A stretch of 64,000 bases of DNA, from positions 1 through 64,000 of the forward strand of contig VFGW01000008.1 of the NCBI GenBank assembly GCA_009392295.1, written 5' to 3'. Below are positions 47,650 to 56,970 of the stretch, piece by piece. The notes below the pieces were generated by a model. It was not told where the DNA came from, ran no database searches, and saw nothing but the letters and a program-made list of their open reading frames with translations. The DNA comes from SAR202 cluster bacterium. Its GTDB lineage: Bacteria; Chloroflexota; Dehalococcoidia; Lucifugimonadales; GCA-2719675. How positions within the stretch are numbered: position 1 is the first letter of the stretch; each line of letters opens with the position of its first letter. A program made the position numbers and the translations under genes.

Positions 47650-49479
47650 TTATGTATTAATGTTTTGGGAATTTGAATGTCGACCGGAATGAATTTTTGA
47701 TAAATTAGAATATATGCCATTGAGTTTAATTAATTGATTATGGTTACCCTGTTCTGCTACTTCTCCATTTTTTAATACAATAATTTTGTCGGAATTTCTA
47801 ATTGTTGAGAGTCTATGTGCAATCACTATTGCTGTTCTGCCTTTAAGCAAAGTTTCTAGTGCTGATTGAATTAAATTTTCGAATTTTGAATCAATACTTG
47901 CAGTTGCTTCATCCAGAATTAAAAGTCTAGGGTTATGAGCTATTGCTCTCGCAAAGCTGATTAATTGTCTTTGGCCAATGCTTAAATTTTCTCCTTTTTC
48001 ATGTAACATAGTATCGTATCCATTTTCTAACTCGGAAATAAATTGATTTGCATTGATTGACTTTGTTGCATTGATCATTTGTTCATCTGACATTTCTTGT
48101 CTGTTATATTTGATGTTTTCTCTGATTGTGCCTGAGAATAAAAAAGGATCTTGCAGAACAATACTTATTTGATCCAGGAGAGATTTTTTAGTAATTTGAT
48201 TGATTGGCAAGCCATCAATTAGGATTTCACCATCCTTTTTTTCTATTTCGTATAAACGTGTAATTAATGAAATTAGAGTTGATTTTCCAGATCCTGTTTC
48301 TCCAACTAGGGCAACAGTTTGCCCAGATTCTATTGAAAGATTAATGTTTTTCAAAATTTGGTGTGAATTAGGGTAAGAATAGTTTAGATTTTTTATTTCG
48401 ATGTTGCCTTTTAAAGAAGGTAACTCTTTATTTGTCCGAGAATCTTGTTTTTCAATTGGAGTTTCAAGTAGTTCAACTATTCTGGCTCCTGAAGCCATAG
48501 ATCTTTGTAACATTGTGTAGTGTTGAGTAATATTTCGAATGGGGCCATAGAATCGTTCTATGTATAATATCATTGCTACTAGAGTACCAATTTCAATAGT
48601 TTCTGATGTAATCATTTGCGATCCGAAAAATAAGATTAATCCTGCAGATAGAGCGCTAAGTATTTCTATTATTGGACCCATCACAGAAGATATTGCAGCT
48701 GATTTGTTGTTTGAAGACTGATTTGCAAGGTTTAATTTATTAAAAACATTTATGTTAATTTGTTGCCGATTCATACTTTGAACAGCTCGTATACCAGTTA
48801 AGTTTTGATTAAGATCACTGTTCACGCCCGAAACCGCTTTTCTAGCAGAAATGTAAGTTTTTATCGCGATAGGTTGCCAAATAATTAGAGCAAATATTAA
48901 TATAGGTGTAGCTACCATTGCTAGTAAAGCTAATTTTGGGCTCATTATTGTCATTGCAATAATGATTCCTAACAAGACAAATATATCAGTGGCAGCTGAT
49001 ATTACTATATTTAAAAATTCTTGTAATTGAAATACATCGCCCATAATCCTTGACATTATTCTGCCAGTTTCTGTTGAGTTATAGAAATGCATAGAGAGTT
49101 TTTGCAAATGTTTGAATGTATCAGACCTTAGGTCGTATAAAATTTTTTGACCAGCTCTAGCAACCAAATATTGTTGGGTATAGTTTGAAATAGCAATTAT
49201 CACCCCAACGAATACGAATAATAAGAATATTGTTTGCAAACCTTGTTTGTCTTTGGTTTGTACATATACGTCAATTGCGTACTTAATAATTAGTGGTAGA
49301 GATACTTGCGCAAAAGTATAAACTAGCATTGCAATGATACTTAAAGAAACTAGTAGTTTATATCTGCTAATATAAGGCCAAAGTTTTTTTAAAACATTTT
49401 TATCGTAAGCTTTACCGAATATTTCATCAGAATTGTTTTTTTCACTTGTATTTCGTTGAATTTTTTGGAAACTTCTCAT
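47650..49479 (-). CDS. ABC exporter half-transporter (consensus Walker B, degenerate signature)
   Basis: A 609-residue fused permease-ATPase with a six-helix type IV exporter membrane domain and a C-terminal nucleotide-binding domain. Walker A is GETGSGKST and Walker B is LLILDEATASID, with the catalytic glutamate. The signature reads LSIGQ, with Ile501 replacing the usual glycine. It starts 13 nt after its partner gene ends. The pattern fits the consensus-Walker-B half of a heterodimer (see finding). Substrate unknown; lipids, peptides and drugs are typical for relatives. Confidence 0.9.
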   Translation of the reverse strand: MRSFQKIQRNTSEKNNSDEIFGKAYDKNVLKKLWPYISRYKLLVSLSIIAMLVYTFAQVSLPLIIKYAIDVYVQTKDKQGLQTIFLLFVFVGVIIAISNYTQQYLVARAGQKILYDLRSDTFKHLQKLSMHFYNSTETGRIMSRIMGDVFQLQEFLNIVISAATDIFVLLGIIIAMTIMSPKLALLAMVATPILIFALIIWQPIAIKTYISARKAVSGVNSDLNQNLTGIRAVQSMNRQQININVFNKLNLANQSSNNKSAAISSVMGPIIEILSALSAGLILFFGSQMITSETIEIGTLVAMILYIERFYGPIRNITQHYTMLQRSMASGARIVELLETPIEKQDSRTNKELPSLKGNIEIKNLNYSYPNSHQILKNINLSIESGQTVALVGETGSGKSTLISLITRLYEIEKKDGEILIDGLPINQITKKSLLDQISIVLQDPFLFSGTIRENIKYNRQEMSDEQMINATKSINANQFISELENGYDTMLHEKGENLSIGQRQLISFARAIAHNPRLLILDEATASIDSKFENLIQSALETLLKGRTAIVIAHRLSTIRNSDKIIVLKNGEVAEQGNHNQLIKLNGIYSNLSKIHSGRHSNSQNINT

Positions 49480-49492
49480 TGTTTTTTATTGT

Positions 49493-51271
49493 TTATTGTA
49501 AACTTTCAATAATATCTTTATTTTTTTCATCAGCTATCATTTGCAAATTATATATTTCTTTATACAGCCCATTACTTTTTATTAGTTTGTTGTGCGTCCC
49601 TTCTTCAGCTATTTCTCCTTCATGAAAAATTATTAATCTATCTGCATTTTTAATTGTATTTAATCTATGTGTAATGATTATTGAGGTTCTGTTTTCCATT
49701 ACTTTTTTCATTGCATTTATGATATTTTCTTCTGTGGTTGCATCCACGCTGGATGTTGAGTCATCTAACAGAAGAATTGCTGGGTTATGTAATATGGTTC
49801 TAGCTATCATTATTCTTTGTTTTTGACCACCTGAAAGATTAGAGCCGTCTTCATTTACTATGGTTTGATATGCATTTGGTAATGTTTTAATGTAATTATG
49901 TATTTGAGCTATTTTTGCAGCTTTTTCAATTTCAGATTGATTGGAATCAATATCTTGGTAAGCAATATTTTCTGAGATACTTACTGGAAATAAAGTAGGG
50001 CTTTGTCTTACTATACCTATATTATTTCTAAGCGATTTCAAACTTAGAGATTTAATATCTAATCCATCAATTTGAATTTGGCCTTCTTTTATTTCATAAA
50101 ATCTTGGAATTAACTGTGCGATAGTACTTTTGCCGCTACCAGGTGACCCAAGGAAAGCAACAGTTTCTCCAGGTTCGATTTTGAAAGAAATATTTTTTAT
50201 AGCTTGTTTTGTTTCTGTATACCCAAAGGTTACATTTTTGAATGTTATTTCTCCTTGAGGTTTTTTCAAAATTATTGGAGATTTTAGTTCTTGTACTTCA
50301 GATTTTTTATCTAAAACGTCAAAAAGCCTAGTTCCTGCGCTTACAGTCCTTGCTATATTGTTGACTAACATTCCTATCCATCTGACGGGGATAGCAAGAA
50401 CGCCAAGATAAAAAACAAATTGAGCTAATTGTCCTGCAGTTAAATCACCTTCAATTATTTTATAAGCACCTATTACAACAACTAATCCAGTAGATAAAAT
50501 ATATAAAAACTCAAGAGCTGAAGAATTTCTAGTTTGAATTTTTGTAGCCCTAATCATTGATTTTGAGATGTAGAAACTTTCTAAGTCGAATTTTTTTACT
50601 TCATGTTGTTGCGCGTTAAAAGATTTTACAACTTTCATTCCCGTAAGATTTTCTTGGAGAATTACACTTAAATGCGCTAATTGTTCTTGGACGATTTTCC
50701 ATATGCTTGATAGTTTGAGCCTTGTATATGAAGACATTATTCCTATAACAGGCATAAATGACATAGCAATTATTCCAAGGAGAAGGTCGTTATAGAGAAG
50801 GATTATTGATACGACACTGAAAAGTAGGATGAAATATGGACCTCTTATCATAGCTCCTATTACAAACATTCTCATTGCCTCTACATCAGTGATTGCCCTT
50901 GACATTAAATTTCCAGTATGAAATTCATCATGGAATTTAAAATCCATATGTTGTACATGGTCGTAAAATTTATTTCGCATAGTATAGGCAAGTTTTTGGG
51001 CAAGTTTTTCAGATAAATAAGATTGACAATATACTGCAATGCCTCGAATTAATCCTGTAATAAAGATTAAAGAAGTAGATTGAAGAATTTGATTCACATG
51101 AACTGACTCTCCTCTATTGAGAGATTCTACAACTTGATCAATAACTAATCCTATAAGATATGGTTGTAATAGCAGAGCAATGCCTGAAATAAATGTTGCT
51201 ATATATGTGGAAATTAAGAGTGTCTTATTTCCAGAGACAGTTAATTTTATTATTCTTGAGAGAGTTTGCAC
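49493..51271 (-). CDS. ABC exporter half-transporter (degenerate Walker B)
   Basis: A 592-residue fused permease-ATPase with the same domain order as its downstream partner. Walker A is GSPGSGKST and the signature LSGGQKQRIMIAR is canonical. Walker B is ILLLDDSTSSVD: Asp504 stands where the catalytic Glu is expected. This is the known pattern of one half of heterodimeric exporters such as TM287/288 or BmrCD. The gene starts 100 nt downstream of the anti-sigma-like gene, so it may belong to that regulator's transcription unit. Confidence 0.9.
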   Translation of the reverse strand: MQTLSRIIKLTVSGNKTLLISTYIATFISGIALLLQPYLIGLVIDQVVESLNRGESVHVNQILQSTSLIFITGLIRGIAVYCQSYLSEKLAQKLAYTMRNKFYDHVQHMDFKFHDEFHTGNLMSRAITDVEAMRMFVIGAMIRGPYFILLFSVVSIILLYNDLLLGIIAMSFMPVIGIMSSYTRLKLSSIWKIVQEQLAHLSVILQENLTGMKVVKSFNAQQHEVKKFDLESFYISKSMIRATKIQTRNSSALEFLYILSTGLVVVIGAYKIIEGDLTAGQLAQFVFYLGVLAIPVRWIGMLVNNIARTVSAGTRLFDVLDKKSEVQELKSPIILKKPQGEITFKNVTFGYTETKQAIKNISFKIEPGETVAFLGSPGSGKSTIAQLIPRFYEIKEGQIQIDGLDIKSLSLKSLRNNIGIVRQSPTLFPVSISENIAYQDIDSNQSEIEKAAKIAQIHNYIKTLPNAYQTIVNEDGSNLSGGQKQRIMIARTILHNPAILLLDDSTSSVDATTEENIINAMKKVMENRTSIIITHRLNTIKNADRLIIFHEGEIAEEGTHNKLIKSNGLYKEIYNLQMIADEKNKDIIESLQ

Positions 51272-51371
51272 TAAATAGATTTTTTTAAGTTGTTAGGCTA
51301 CAGGTAATATGAAATTTTATTCTATTTAGGCGGGGCATTTATAGTCAAGTATCCTTTGGTAGAATAATTGT

Positions 51372-52337
51372 TTAGTTTATGTTGGTAGAATTTTGATAGG
51401 TATTTTGTAAAGACAAGAAAAAAATATGATATGACAAAACAGTTTTACATAAAATTACATCAGAATCGTTTTGATTTTTTGTAATTTTTGAATCCTGAGT
51501 TTGATTTGATTTGATTAAATTTTTACATGAGTGTAAAAGTATATTTTTTATTTGCCAGCTGTCATTTTTCATAGATAAATTAATATAATTTTGGAAATTA
51601 GTTAATTCTTCACTTAACAACAAATTTGTTGATGTCAATTGATACTGTGACAACTCTGTGTTATTACGTGGATAATTTTTTATTGATTCAAACTTGATCG
51701 TTTGCAATACAGTATGATCATAATTGATTTGTTTATTATAAATTTGACCTGCAATTGTCAAATTATCTTGTATTTTTTTTAAAGCAATTTTCGTATCTTG
51801 AATTTTATTTTTTTCAATTAACTGTTTCATTTCGTGAACTGTAGAAGCAGAAATTTCCATATGTTTTTTTGCTTTTTGGAAATTATTTTTTTGCATTCTC
51901 AATGAAATATTATCTTCAATGTTTTTGACCCAATAAAGAGTTTCACCAGGTAAGGCATTACTACCAGAATAATATAAGCCAAATGTAGATGAACTAAAGA
52001 TTATTAGTATCAAACATACTGATAGAGACAATTGTTTTGGATATAAATTTGATTTAGAAAAATGTTTAAACAAGTTGAAAAATTTAGGACGTTCATCAGG
52101 TTCAAATTGGTTTAAATTTAAAGGTTTGATTTTGGGATTAATAGATTTAAAAGCTTGATTGATTTTAGAAGCAGTTAATAATAATTCATCAAGATTGGTT
52201 TTTGGATTAATAAATTGAGTGTTATTTCCAGAGTTTAATATTTTTTCGATGCCATCATTTAATTTTTCTATGAAGTTTTTATTTTTTATTCTTGTTTTAG
52301 GTAATAATAGCTTAAGAAGGTTTTTAATATTATTCAT
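51372..52337 (-). CDS. membrane protein with DUF5667-like domain, probable anti-sigma partner
   Basis: A 321-residue protein overlapping the ECF sigma gene by 8 nt. It has a cytoplasmic N-terminal part (about residues 1-100), one transmembrane segment (about 104-122), then an external helical part starting ALPGETLYWVKNIEDNIS. That start matches the DUF5667 pattern as I recall it: 'ALPGDPLYxxK' followed by a long helical stretch. Position next to a sigma factor and the single-pass topology suggest it restrains the sigma until an envelope signal arrives. No zinc-binding anti-sigma (HxxxCxxC) motif is visible, so it is not of the ZAS class. Confidence 0.6.
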   Translation of the reverse strand: MNNIKNLLKLLLPKTRIKNKNFIEKLNDGIEKILNSGNNTQFINPKTNLDELLLTASKINQAFKSINPKIKPLNLNQFEPDERPKFFNLFKHFSKSNLYPKQLSLSVCLILIIFSSSTFGLYYSGSNALPGETLYWVKNIEDNISLRMQKNNFQKAKKHMEISASTVHEMKQLIEKNKIQDTKIALKKIQDNLTIAGQIYNKQINYDHTVLQTIKFESIKNYPRNNTELSQYQLTSTNLLLSEELTNFQNYINLSMKNDSWQIKNILLHSCKNLIKSNQTQDSKITKNQNDSDVILCKTVLSYHIFFLSLQNTYQNSTNIN

Positions 52338-52950
52338 TGATTAAGTCTCTTAATTTTTTTATTGCTGAGTGTTGTAAGGATTTAATAGAATTTACGTTTT
52401 TATTGAGGATTATTGATGTTTCTTTTAATGACATTTGAGATGTAAACCTTAGGGTAATGACTTCTTTCTGTAATTTGGTTAAATATTGCATATTTTGAAC
52501 AACTTTATTTAAGAGTAATTTGTCATCTAATTTTTCTTCTAAATTTGATGAAGTTGACAAAGATTTTTCAGTTATGTCGTAAATTGAAGGTTCAATTTTT
52601 CCGGAATTTTTTCTGAAATAATCAATGGTTTGATTTCTGGCAATTGTAAAAATCCAAGATGAAAATGATGGTCTATAATCTCCTTCTACTTTAAATTTAA
52701 AAGATGCAATACTTTTGTAAGCTTTTATAAAAACTTCTTGCGTAAGATTTTCTGAATCTTGAACTTGACCACATTTTACATAGATGTATCTGAAAATTTT
52801 AACGTAAAAATGTTCATAAAGTTTCATGAAGGATTCATTGTTTCCTTTTTGAAACTTTAAAACTAATTGATCAATTTGTTCTTTTGTTATCTTAGACAAT
52901 TGTCTATATAAACTTTCAGTTATTGATAATAATCTTATGTTTTGTTTCAC
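52330..52950 (-). CDS. ECF-type RNA polymerase sigma factor
   Basis: A 206-residue sigma-70 family protein with only regions 2 and 4. Region 2 shows FMKLYEHFYVKIFRYIYVKCG, DSENLTQEVFIKAYKSI and FSSWIFTIARNQTIDYFRK. Region 4 shows LTKLQKEVITLRFTSQMSLKETSIILNKNVNSIKSLQHSAIKKLRDL. The start is uncertain: GTG 52950 has no ribosome site, and a downstream start is possible. It is co-encoded with the DUF5667-like membrane protein and divergent from rimI. Confidence 0.88.
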   Translation of the reverse strand: MKQNIRLLSITESLYRQLSKITKEQIDQLVLKFQKGNNESFMKLYEHFYVKIFRYIYVKCGQVQDSENLTQEVFIKAYKSIASFKFKVEGDYRPSFSSWIFTIARNQTIDYFRKNSGKIEPSIYDITEKSLSTSSNLEEKLDDKLLLNKVVQNMQYLTKLQKEVITLRFTSQMSLKETSIILNKNVNSIKSLQHSAIKKLRDLINE

Positions 52951-53076
52951 AAAAAAAGTAACGATTTATATAAAATATAGTTTGCAATAAACAAAGGTTG
53001 AAAGCTTGATTTATGTATATTTTAAATAAAAAATTTGAATTTTAATTAAATTATAGACATTTATAGACATGAAAAC

Positions 53077-53691
53077 ATGAAAATTTTATTAAGACCAGTA
53101 CAAATTAGTGATTTATTTGCTTTGCAACTGCTTGAGAAAAAAGTGTTTGGAGAGAATTTTTCAAATTCTGTTTTTGAGGTTTCAAAAAAAACAGAAGATT
53201 GGTTGGGGTATATTGCAATAATTAAAATAAAGTTTTTCGGATTTTATAAACATAAAATTATTGGATTTATCAAGATGTCTAATATACTTGATGAATTTCA
53301 TATTGATTCTTTTGGAGTTGATCCATTATTTAGAAGGATTTCAATAGGTGAATTATTACTTGTAGTTTCTTTAATCAAATCTATAGAAATTGGCTCAAAA
53401 ATTTGCACATTAGAAGTAAGAAAATCAAATTTCAATGCTCAAAATTTGTATTCTAAGTATAAATTTCAAACAAAAGGAATTAGAAAAAATTACTACTCAA
53501 TTAATCGTGAAAATGCATTGATAATGACAGCTCAAGATATCAATTCTGATGAATATTTAAGATTTTTATTTAAACAAATCAAGAAGATGAATTTGGAATA
53601 CACAACTCAAAGTTGTTATTATTATAAAATTCCAAGTGCGACAGTCATATTAAGGCGTATAATAAGCTTATTTAATAATAGATTTGGTTGA
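53077..53691 (+). CDS. rimI: GNAT acetyltransferase, RimI-like
   Basis: A 204-residue protein with a single GNAT domain in the first ~150 residues. The core reads HIDSFGVDPLFRRISIGELLL (acetyl-CoA loop, though the usual R/Q-x-x-G-x-G/A is altered to FRRISIGE), then TLEVRKSNFNAQNLYSKYKFQTKGIRKNYY, the typical RimI motif B. This ending suggests N-terminal protein acetylation of ribosomal or other proteins. ATG 53077; an ATG 8 nt upstream is followed at once by a stop. Precedes ftsY. The last ~50 residues do not match the family and are unexplained. Confidence 0.75.
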   Translation: MKILLRPVQISDLFALQLLEKKVFGENFSNSVFEVSKKTEDWLGYIAIIKIKFFGFYKHKIIGFIKMSNILDEFHIDSFGVDPLFRRISIGELLLVVSLIKSIEIGSKICTLEVRKSNFNAQNLYSKYKFQTKGIRKNYYSINRENALIMTAQDINSDEYLRFLFKQIKKMNLEYTTQSCYYYKIPSATVILRRIISLFNNRFG

Positions 53692-53741
53692 TTTTTTATA
53701 AATGTATAAATAATGAAAAATATAACTATCAGGATTTTTTA

Positions 53742-54683
53742 ATGTTTAAGAATTTTTTTTCAAAACAAAATGTAGGTGAAAATCAAGTATTTTTTTCTAA
53801 ATCTGTAGATTTTTTGAAAGATAGGCTATCAAGATTTTTAATTGAAAGTGGAGATTCTGAAGATACATGGGACGAGCTATTTGAAATGCTTATTTCATGG
53901 GACGTAGGATTTGTAACTTCAGAGAGACTTTTAGAAACTATAAAAGAACGTTTAAAATCTAAGCAATTTAATAGGTTAGATATTATAAAAGAATTGAAAA
54001 ATGAAATTCAGGATTTATTATTTTTTGAAAATAAAATTGTATTTGAAAGATCCCAGGATTCTAGTATGGTGATTTTGATGGTTGGGATTAATGGATCCGG
54101 TAAAACAACCAGTGTGGCAAAAATTGCAAATTTGTTTTCAAATCAAAACTACAAAGTTTTAATTTCAGCAGCAGATACTTTTCGTGCAGCAGCTGTTGAC
54201 CAAATGAAAGCTTGGGGGGACTCTTTAGGCATTGAAGTAATAGGCGGTAACCAAGGTTCAGATTCTGGGGCAGTTGTTTTTGATAGTATGGAAGCTGCGA
54301 ATGCACGGAAATCTAGCGTTGTAATAGTAGATACTTCAGGAAGGTTGCATACGAAAACAAATTTGATGGATGAATTGAAAAAAATTTACAGAATTATTTC
54401 TAGGTATAAAAAATCTGAAGAAGTGAAAGTAATATTAACTATAGATGCAGGGATTGGGCAAAATAGTTTATTGCAAGCAAGCTCTTTTCTGCAAAGTATA
54501 CCTTGTGATGGTGTGTTCTTATCAAAACTTGATGGAACTTCTAAAGGTGGAATTGTAATTGCTATTGCTCAAGAACTCAATCTGCCAGTTTTATTTATGG
54601 GAACGGGGGAAGATGTTTCGGATATTAGTCAATTTGATTCTGAATTATTCGTTAGTTCCCTTTTTGGAGAAATTGAATTATAG
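53742..54683 (+). CDS. ftsY: signal recognition particle receptor FtsY
   Basis: Start at ATG 53742 (MFKNFFSKQN), with AGGA about 8 nt upstream; the longer frame from 53688 overlaps rimI. The 313-residue protein has the helical N domain followed by the SRP GTPase G domain. GINGSGKTTSVAKIA (Lys121), ADTFRAAAVDQMKAWG and VVIVDTSGRLHTKTNLMDEL are all present, and SKLDGTSKGG near the C-terminus is the G4/G5 region. It lacks the long acidic A domain of E. coli FtsY, as many do. It receives nascent membrane proteins at the inner membrane, and two polytopic proteins follow in the same unit. Confidence 0.96.
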   Translation: MFKNFFSKQNVGENQVFFSKSVDFLKDRLSRFLIESGDSEDTWDELFEMLISWDVGFVTSERLLETIKERLKSKQFNRLDIIKELKNEIQDLLFFENKIVFERSQDSSMVILMVGINGSGKTTSVAKIANLFSNQNYKVLISAADTFRAAAVDQMKAWGDSLGIEVIGGNQGSDSGAVVFDSMEAANARKSSVVIVDTSGRLHTKTNLMDELKKIYRIISRYKKSEEVKVILTIDAGIGQNSLLQASSFLQSIPCDGVFLSKLDGTSKGGIVIAIAQELNLPVLFMGTGEDVSDISQFDSELFVSSLFGEIEL

Positions 54684-54689
54684 GTCAAA

Positions 54690-56969
54690 ATGATTTTACA
54701 AATTTTATTATGGATTACTATAGTTGAGTTTTTGGGGATTTTATTTTTACCCATATCTGCATATTTATTTGCATCATTTAAGGATAAGGGGTTGGCGATT
54801 TCCAAAGTGTTAGGCGTTCTAATTATTGGATATATTGTATGGATAATTAGCACTTTTAAACTTTTTCCAGCTACTCAAAATTTAACAATTGTTTTATTGT
54901 TTATTTTATTTTTTATGTGGTTGGTGTGGTTTTATTTTTCAAAAAAATATTTTTTGAAGTTGATTGTAGAAAATTTTTCTACTTTTATAATTTCAGAGGT
55001 GGTTTTTATTGGGATATTTTTATTGTTTTTGATATTTCGATTTCAAGATCCGTCGATAATTAATACAGAACAACCTATGGATTTCATGTTTTTAAATTCT
55101 GTGATTCATACAGATTTTTCTCCCCCAGAAGATGCTTGGTTTAAAGGTGAATCTGTAAATTATTATTATTTTGGTTATTGGGTTTTTGGAACTTTGGGTG
55201 AGTTAATCGGGATTAAATCTTCTGTAATTTATAATTTGTCACTACCATTAATTTCGGCTTTGTCTTCAATTTCAATATTTTATATTGTGTTTAATGTGAT
55301 TTATCTCAGATATCACACTTTTAAATATTCGATATGGAGTGGTTTTTTTTCAGTAGCATTACTTTTATTGGTGCCTAATTCAAAAATACTTTTTGATTTT
55401 ATTGCTATGATATTTTCGGGCGGCTTGGGTAATTTATTTTTCAACCCTATAGAGAGTTTTAATTCTCTTAATTCATCTTGGTGGTGGGATGTTTCACGTG
55501 TAATAGGACTTACGGAATTTGGTGTGGTCAAAGATTATACAATCAATGAGTTTCCATTTTTTTCATTTATAGTTGGAGATTTGCATCCTCATTTAATGTC
55601 AATGCCTTTTGTATTACTTTATATTGCGTCTTTGGTTGAGTTATCAGTATTTTTATCTGCGAATGTTAAATTCAATAATATTTCTGTTTATTTCAAATTA
55701 TTTTTAATGGGATTGATATTAGGTTGTGTAGGGTTTATAAATTTATGGGATTATCCATTTTTGGTTGGTTTATCTATTGTTATGATTTGTTTGCGAATCA
55801 TAATTTTTAGAGGCAATATATTCAGGATATTGGGAATGTTTGCGATTATATTTTCAGTATCTTTTTTATCAATTTTGCCGTTTTTAAATTCAATAAACAC
55901 TTCAAATTATCAAATTGAAGTGTTTATAGGTCCAAATTCTAATTGGCTGCAATTTTTATCAATTTGGTTCATGTTTTTTCTTATTACATTGCCATTTATG
56001 ATGTACTTTTTTGTCAAAAGTTTAAAAGTTAAAATTTCCTTTTCGATTTTGTTAATATCAATATTTTTAACATCTATGATTTTTAGTGTATGGGCTTATT
56101 TATTTCTAGAAAACGGAAAAATTGGCAGCGAATTATTTGATAGATTTTTTGAAATCATTCCACTTTATATTTTTATATTTTTTGGGATTTATTCAATTGG
56201 AATGAATTTAATTTTTCGTTTTGCGGATCGAATTGAAATATTAAGCGTTACCTTAATATCTTTTACTCTGTTGTTGTTAATAATTCCAGAACTAATTTAT
56301 TTGGATGATATTTTTGTTGGTGGATTTGAGAGGATGAATACTGTTTTCAAGCTTTATTTTCAGAGTTGGATTATTTTTTCATTAGCCTGTGGCTTGGTGA
56401 TAGGTATTGTGTTTAATTTGAAGATTTTTGCCGGAGGATTTATAAATTACCTGGTTAAATTTTGGGGAGGCATAATTTCTGTGGTTTTATTGATTTTATG
56501 TGTTTATACAATTATTGCACCAATAAATAAATTTCAAAAAGCACATAATAATACACTAGATGGGATTGCATATTTACAAGACAATGAATTACAAGCTATA
56601 AATTATTTATATCGAAATATTAAAAACATTGATGGAATTGTCGAGGCGGTTGGGAATGATTATTCAGAGTATAGTAGGATTTCATCTTTCACAGGATTAC
56701 CAACTATTTTAGGCTGGCCTGGACATCAAGCTCAATGGCGAAACCAAGCTGAAGAAATTTATTTTAGGGAACAAGATGTATTTAATATATATACTAGTGA
56801 TGATATAAGTAATGTTTTGGAATTGATGAAAAAATATGATGTATCACACTTAATTGTTGGGCCTAGAGAGATTAATAAATATCAGATCGATGATACTTCC
56901 AAATTTGGTCAATACATGGATGTGGTTTTTCAAAATACTGTAATTAAGATTTTCAGAGTAAGAGAATAA
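54690..56969 (+). CDS. DUF2298 (Chlor_Arch_YYY) integral membrane protein
   Basis: A 759-residue polytopic membrane protein with a dozen or more hydrophobic segments. The signature QPMDFMFLNSVIHTDFSPPEDAWFKGESVNYYYFGYW, with a run of three tyrosines, is diagnostic for the Chlor_Arch_YYY family known mainly from Chloroflexota and archaea. VGDLHPHLMSMPFVLL is another family mark. A C-terminal soluble part (GTHVIVG-type: DVSHLIVGPRE) resembles glycosyltransferases of the GT-C type. Predicted to act on lipid-linked sugars at the membrane. The gene starts 6 nt after ftsY ends and precedes the Agl23-like gene by 1 nt. Confidence 0.9.
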   Translation: MILQILLWITIVEFLGILFLPISAYLFASFKDKGLAISKVLGVLIIGYIVWIISTFKLFPATQNLTIVLLFILFFMWLVWFYFSKKYFLKLIVENFSTFIISEVVFIGIFLLFLIFRFQDPSIINTEQPMDFMFLNSVIHTDFSPPEDAWFKGESVNYYYFGYWVFGTLGELIGIKSSVIYNLSLPLISALSSISIFYIVFNVIYLRYHTFKYSIWSGFFSVALLLLVPNSKILFDFIAMIFSGGLGNLFFNPIESFNSLNSSWWWDVSRVIGLTEFGVVKDYTINEFPFFSFIVGDLHPHLMSMPFVLLYIASLVELSVFLSANVKFNNISVYFKLFLMGLILGCVGFINLWDYPFLVGLSIVMICLRIIIFRGNIFRILGMFAIIFSVSFLSILPFLNSINTSNYQIEVFIGPNSNWLQFLSIWFMFFLITLPFMMYFFVKSLKVKISFSILLISIFLTSMIFSVWAYLFLENGKIGSELFDRFFEIIPLYIFIFFGIYSIGMNLIFRFADRIEILSVTLISFTLLLLIIPELIYLDDIFVGGFERMNTVFKLYFQSWIIFSLACGLVIGIVFNLKIFAGGFINYLVKFWGGIISVVLLILCVYTIIAPINKFQKAHNNTLDGIAYLQDNELQAINYLYRNIKNIDGIVEAVGNDYSEYSRISSFTGLPTILGWPGHQAQWRNQAEEIYFREQDVFNIYTSDDISNVLELMKKYDVSHLIVGPREINKYQIDDTSKFGQYMDVVFQNTVIKIFRVRE

Positions 56970-56970
56970 A

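Noticed and set aside
53051-53070. Direct repeat TTATAGACAT x 2 before rimI as a regulator site
   Set aside because: Two short copies in an AT-rich divergent gap; -10-like but without a properly spaced -35, so not enough to call.
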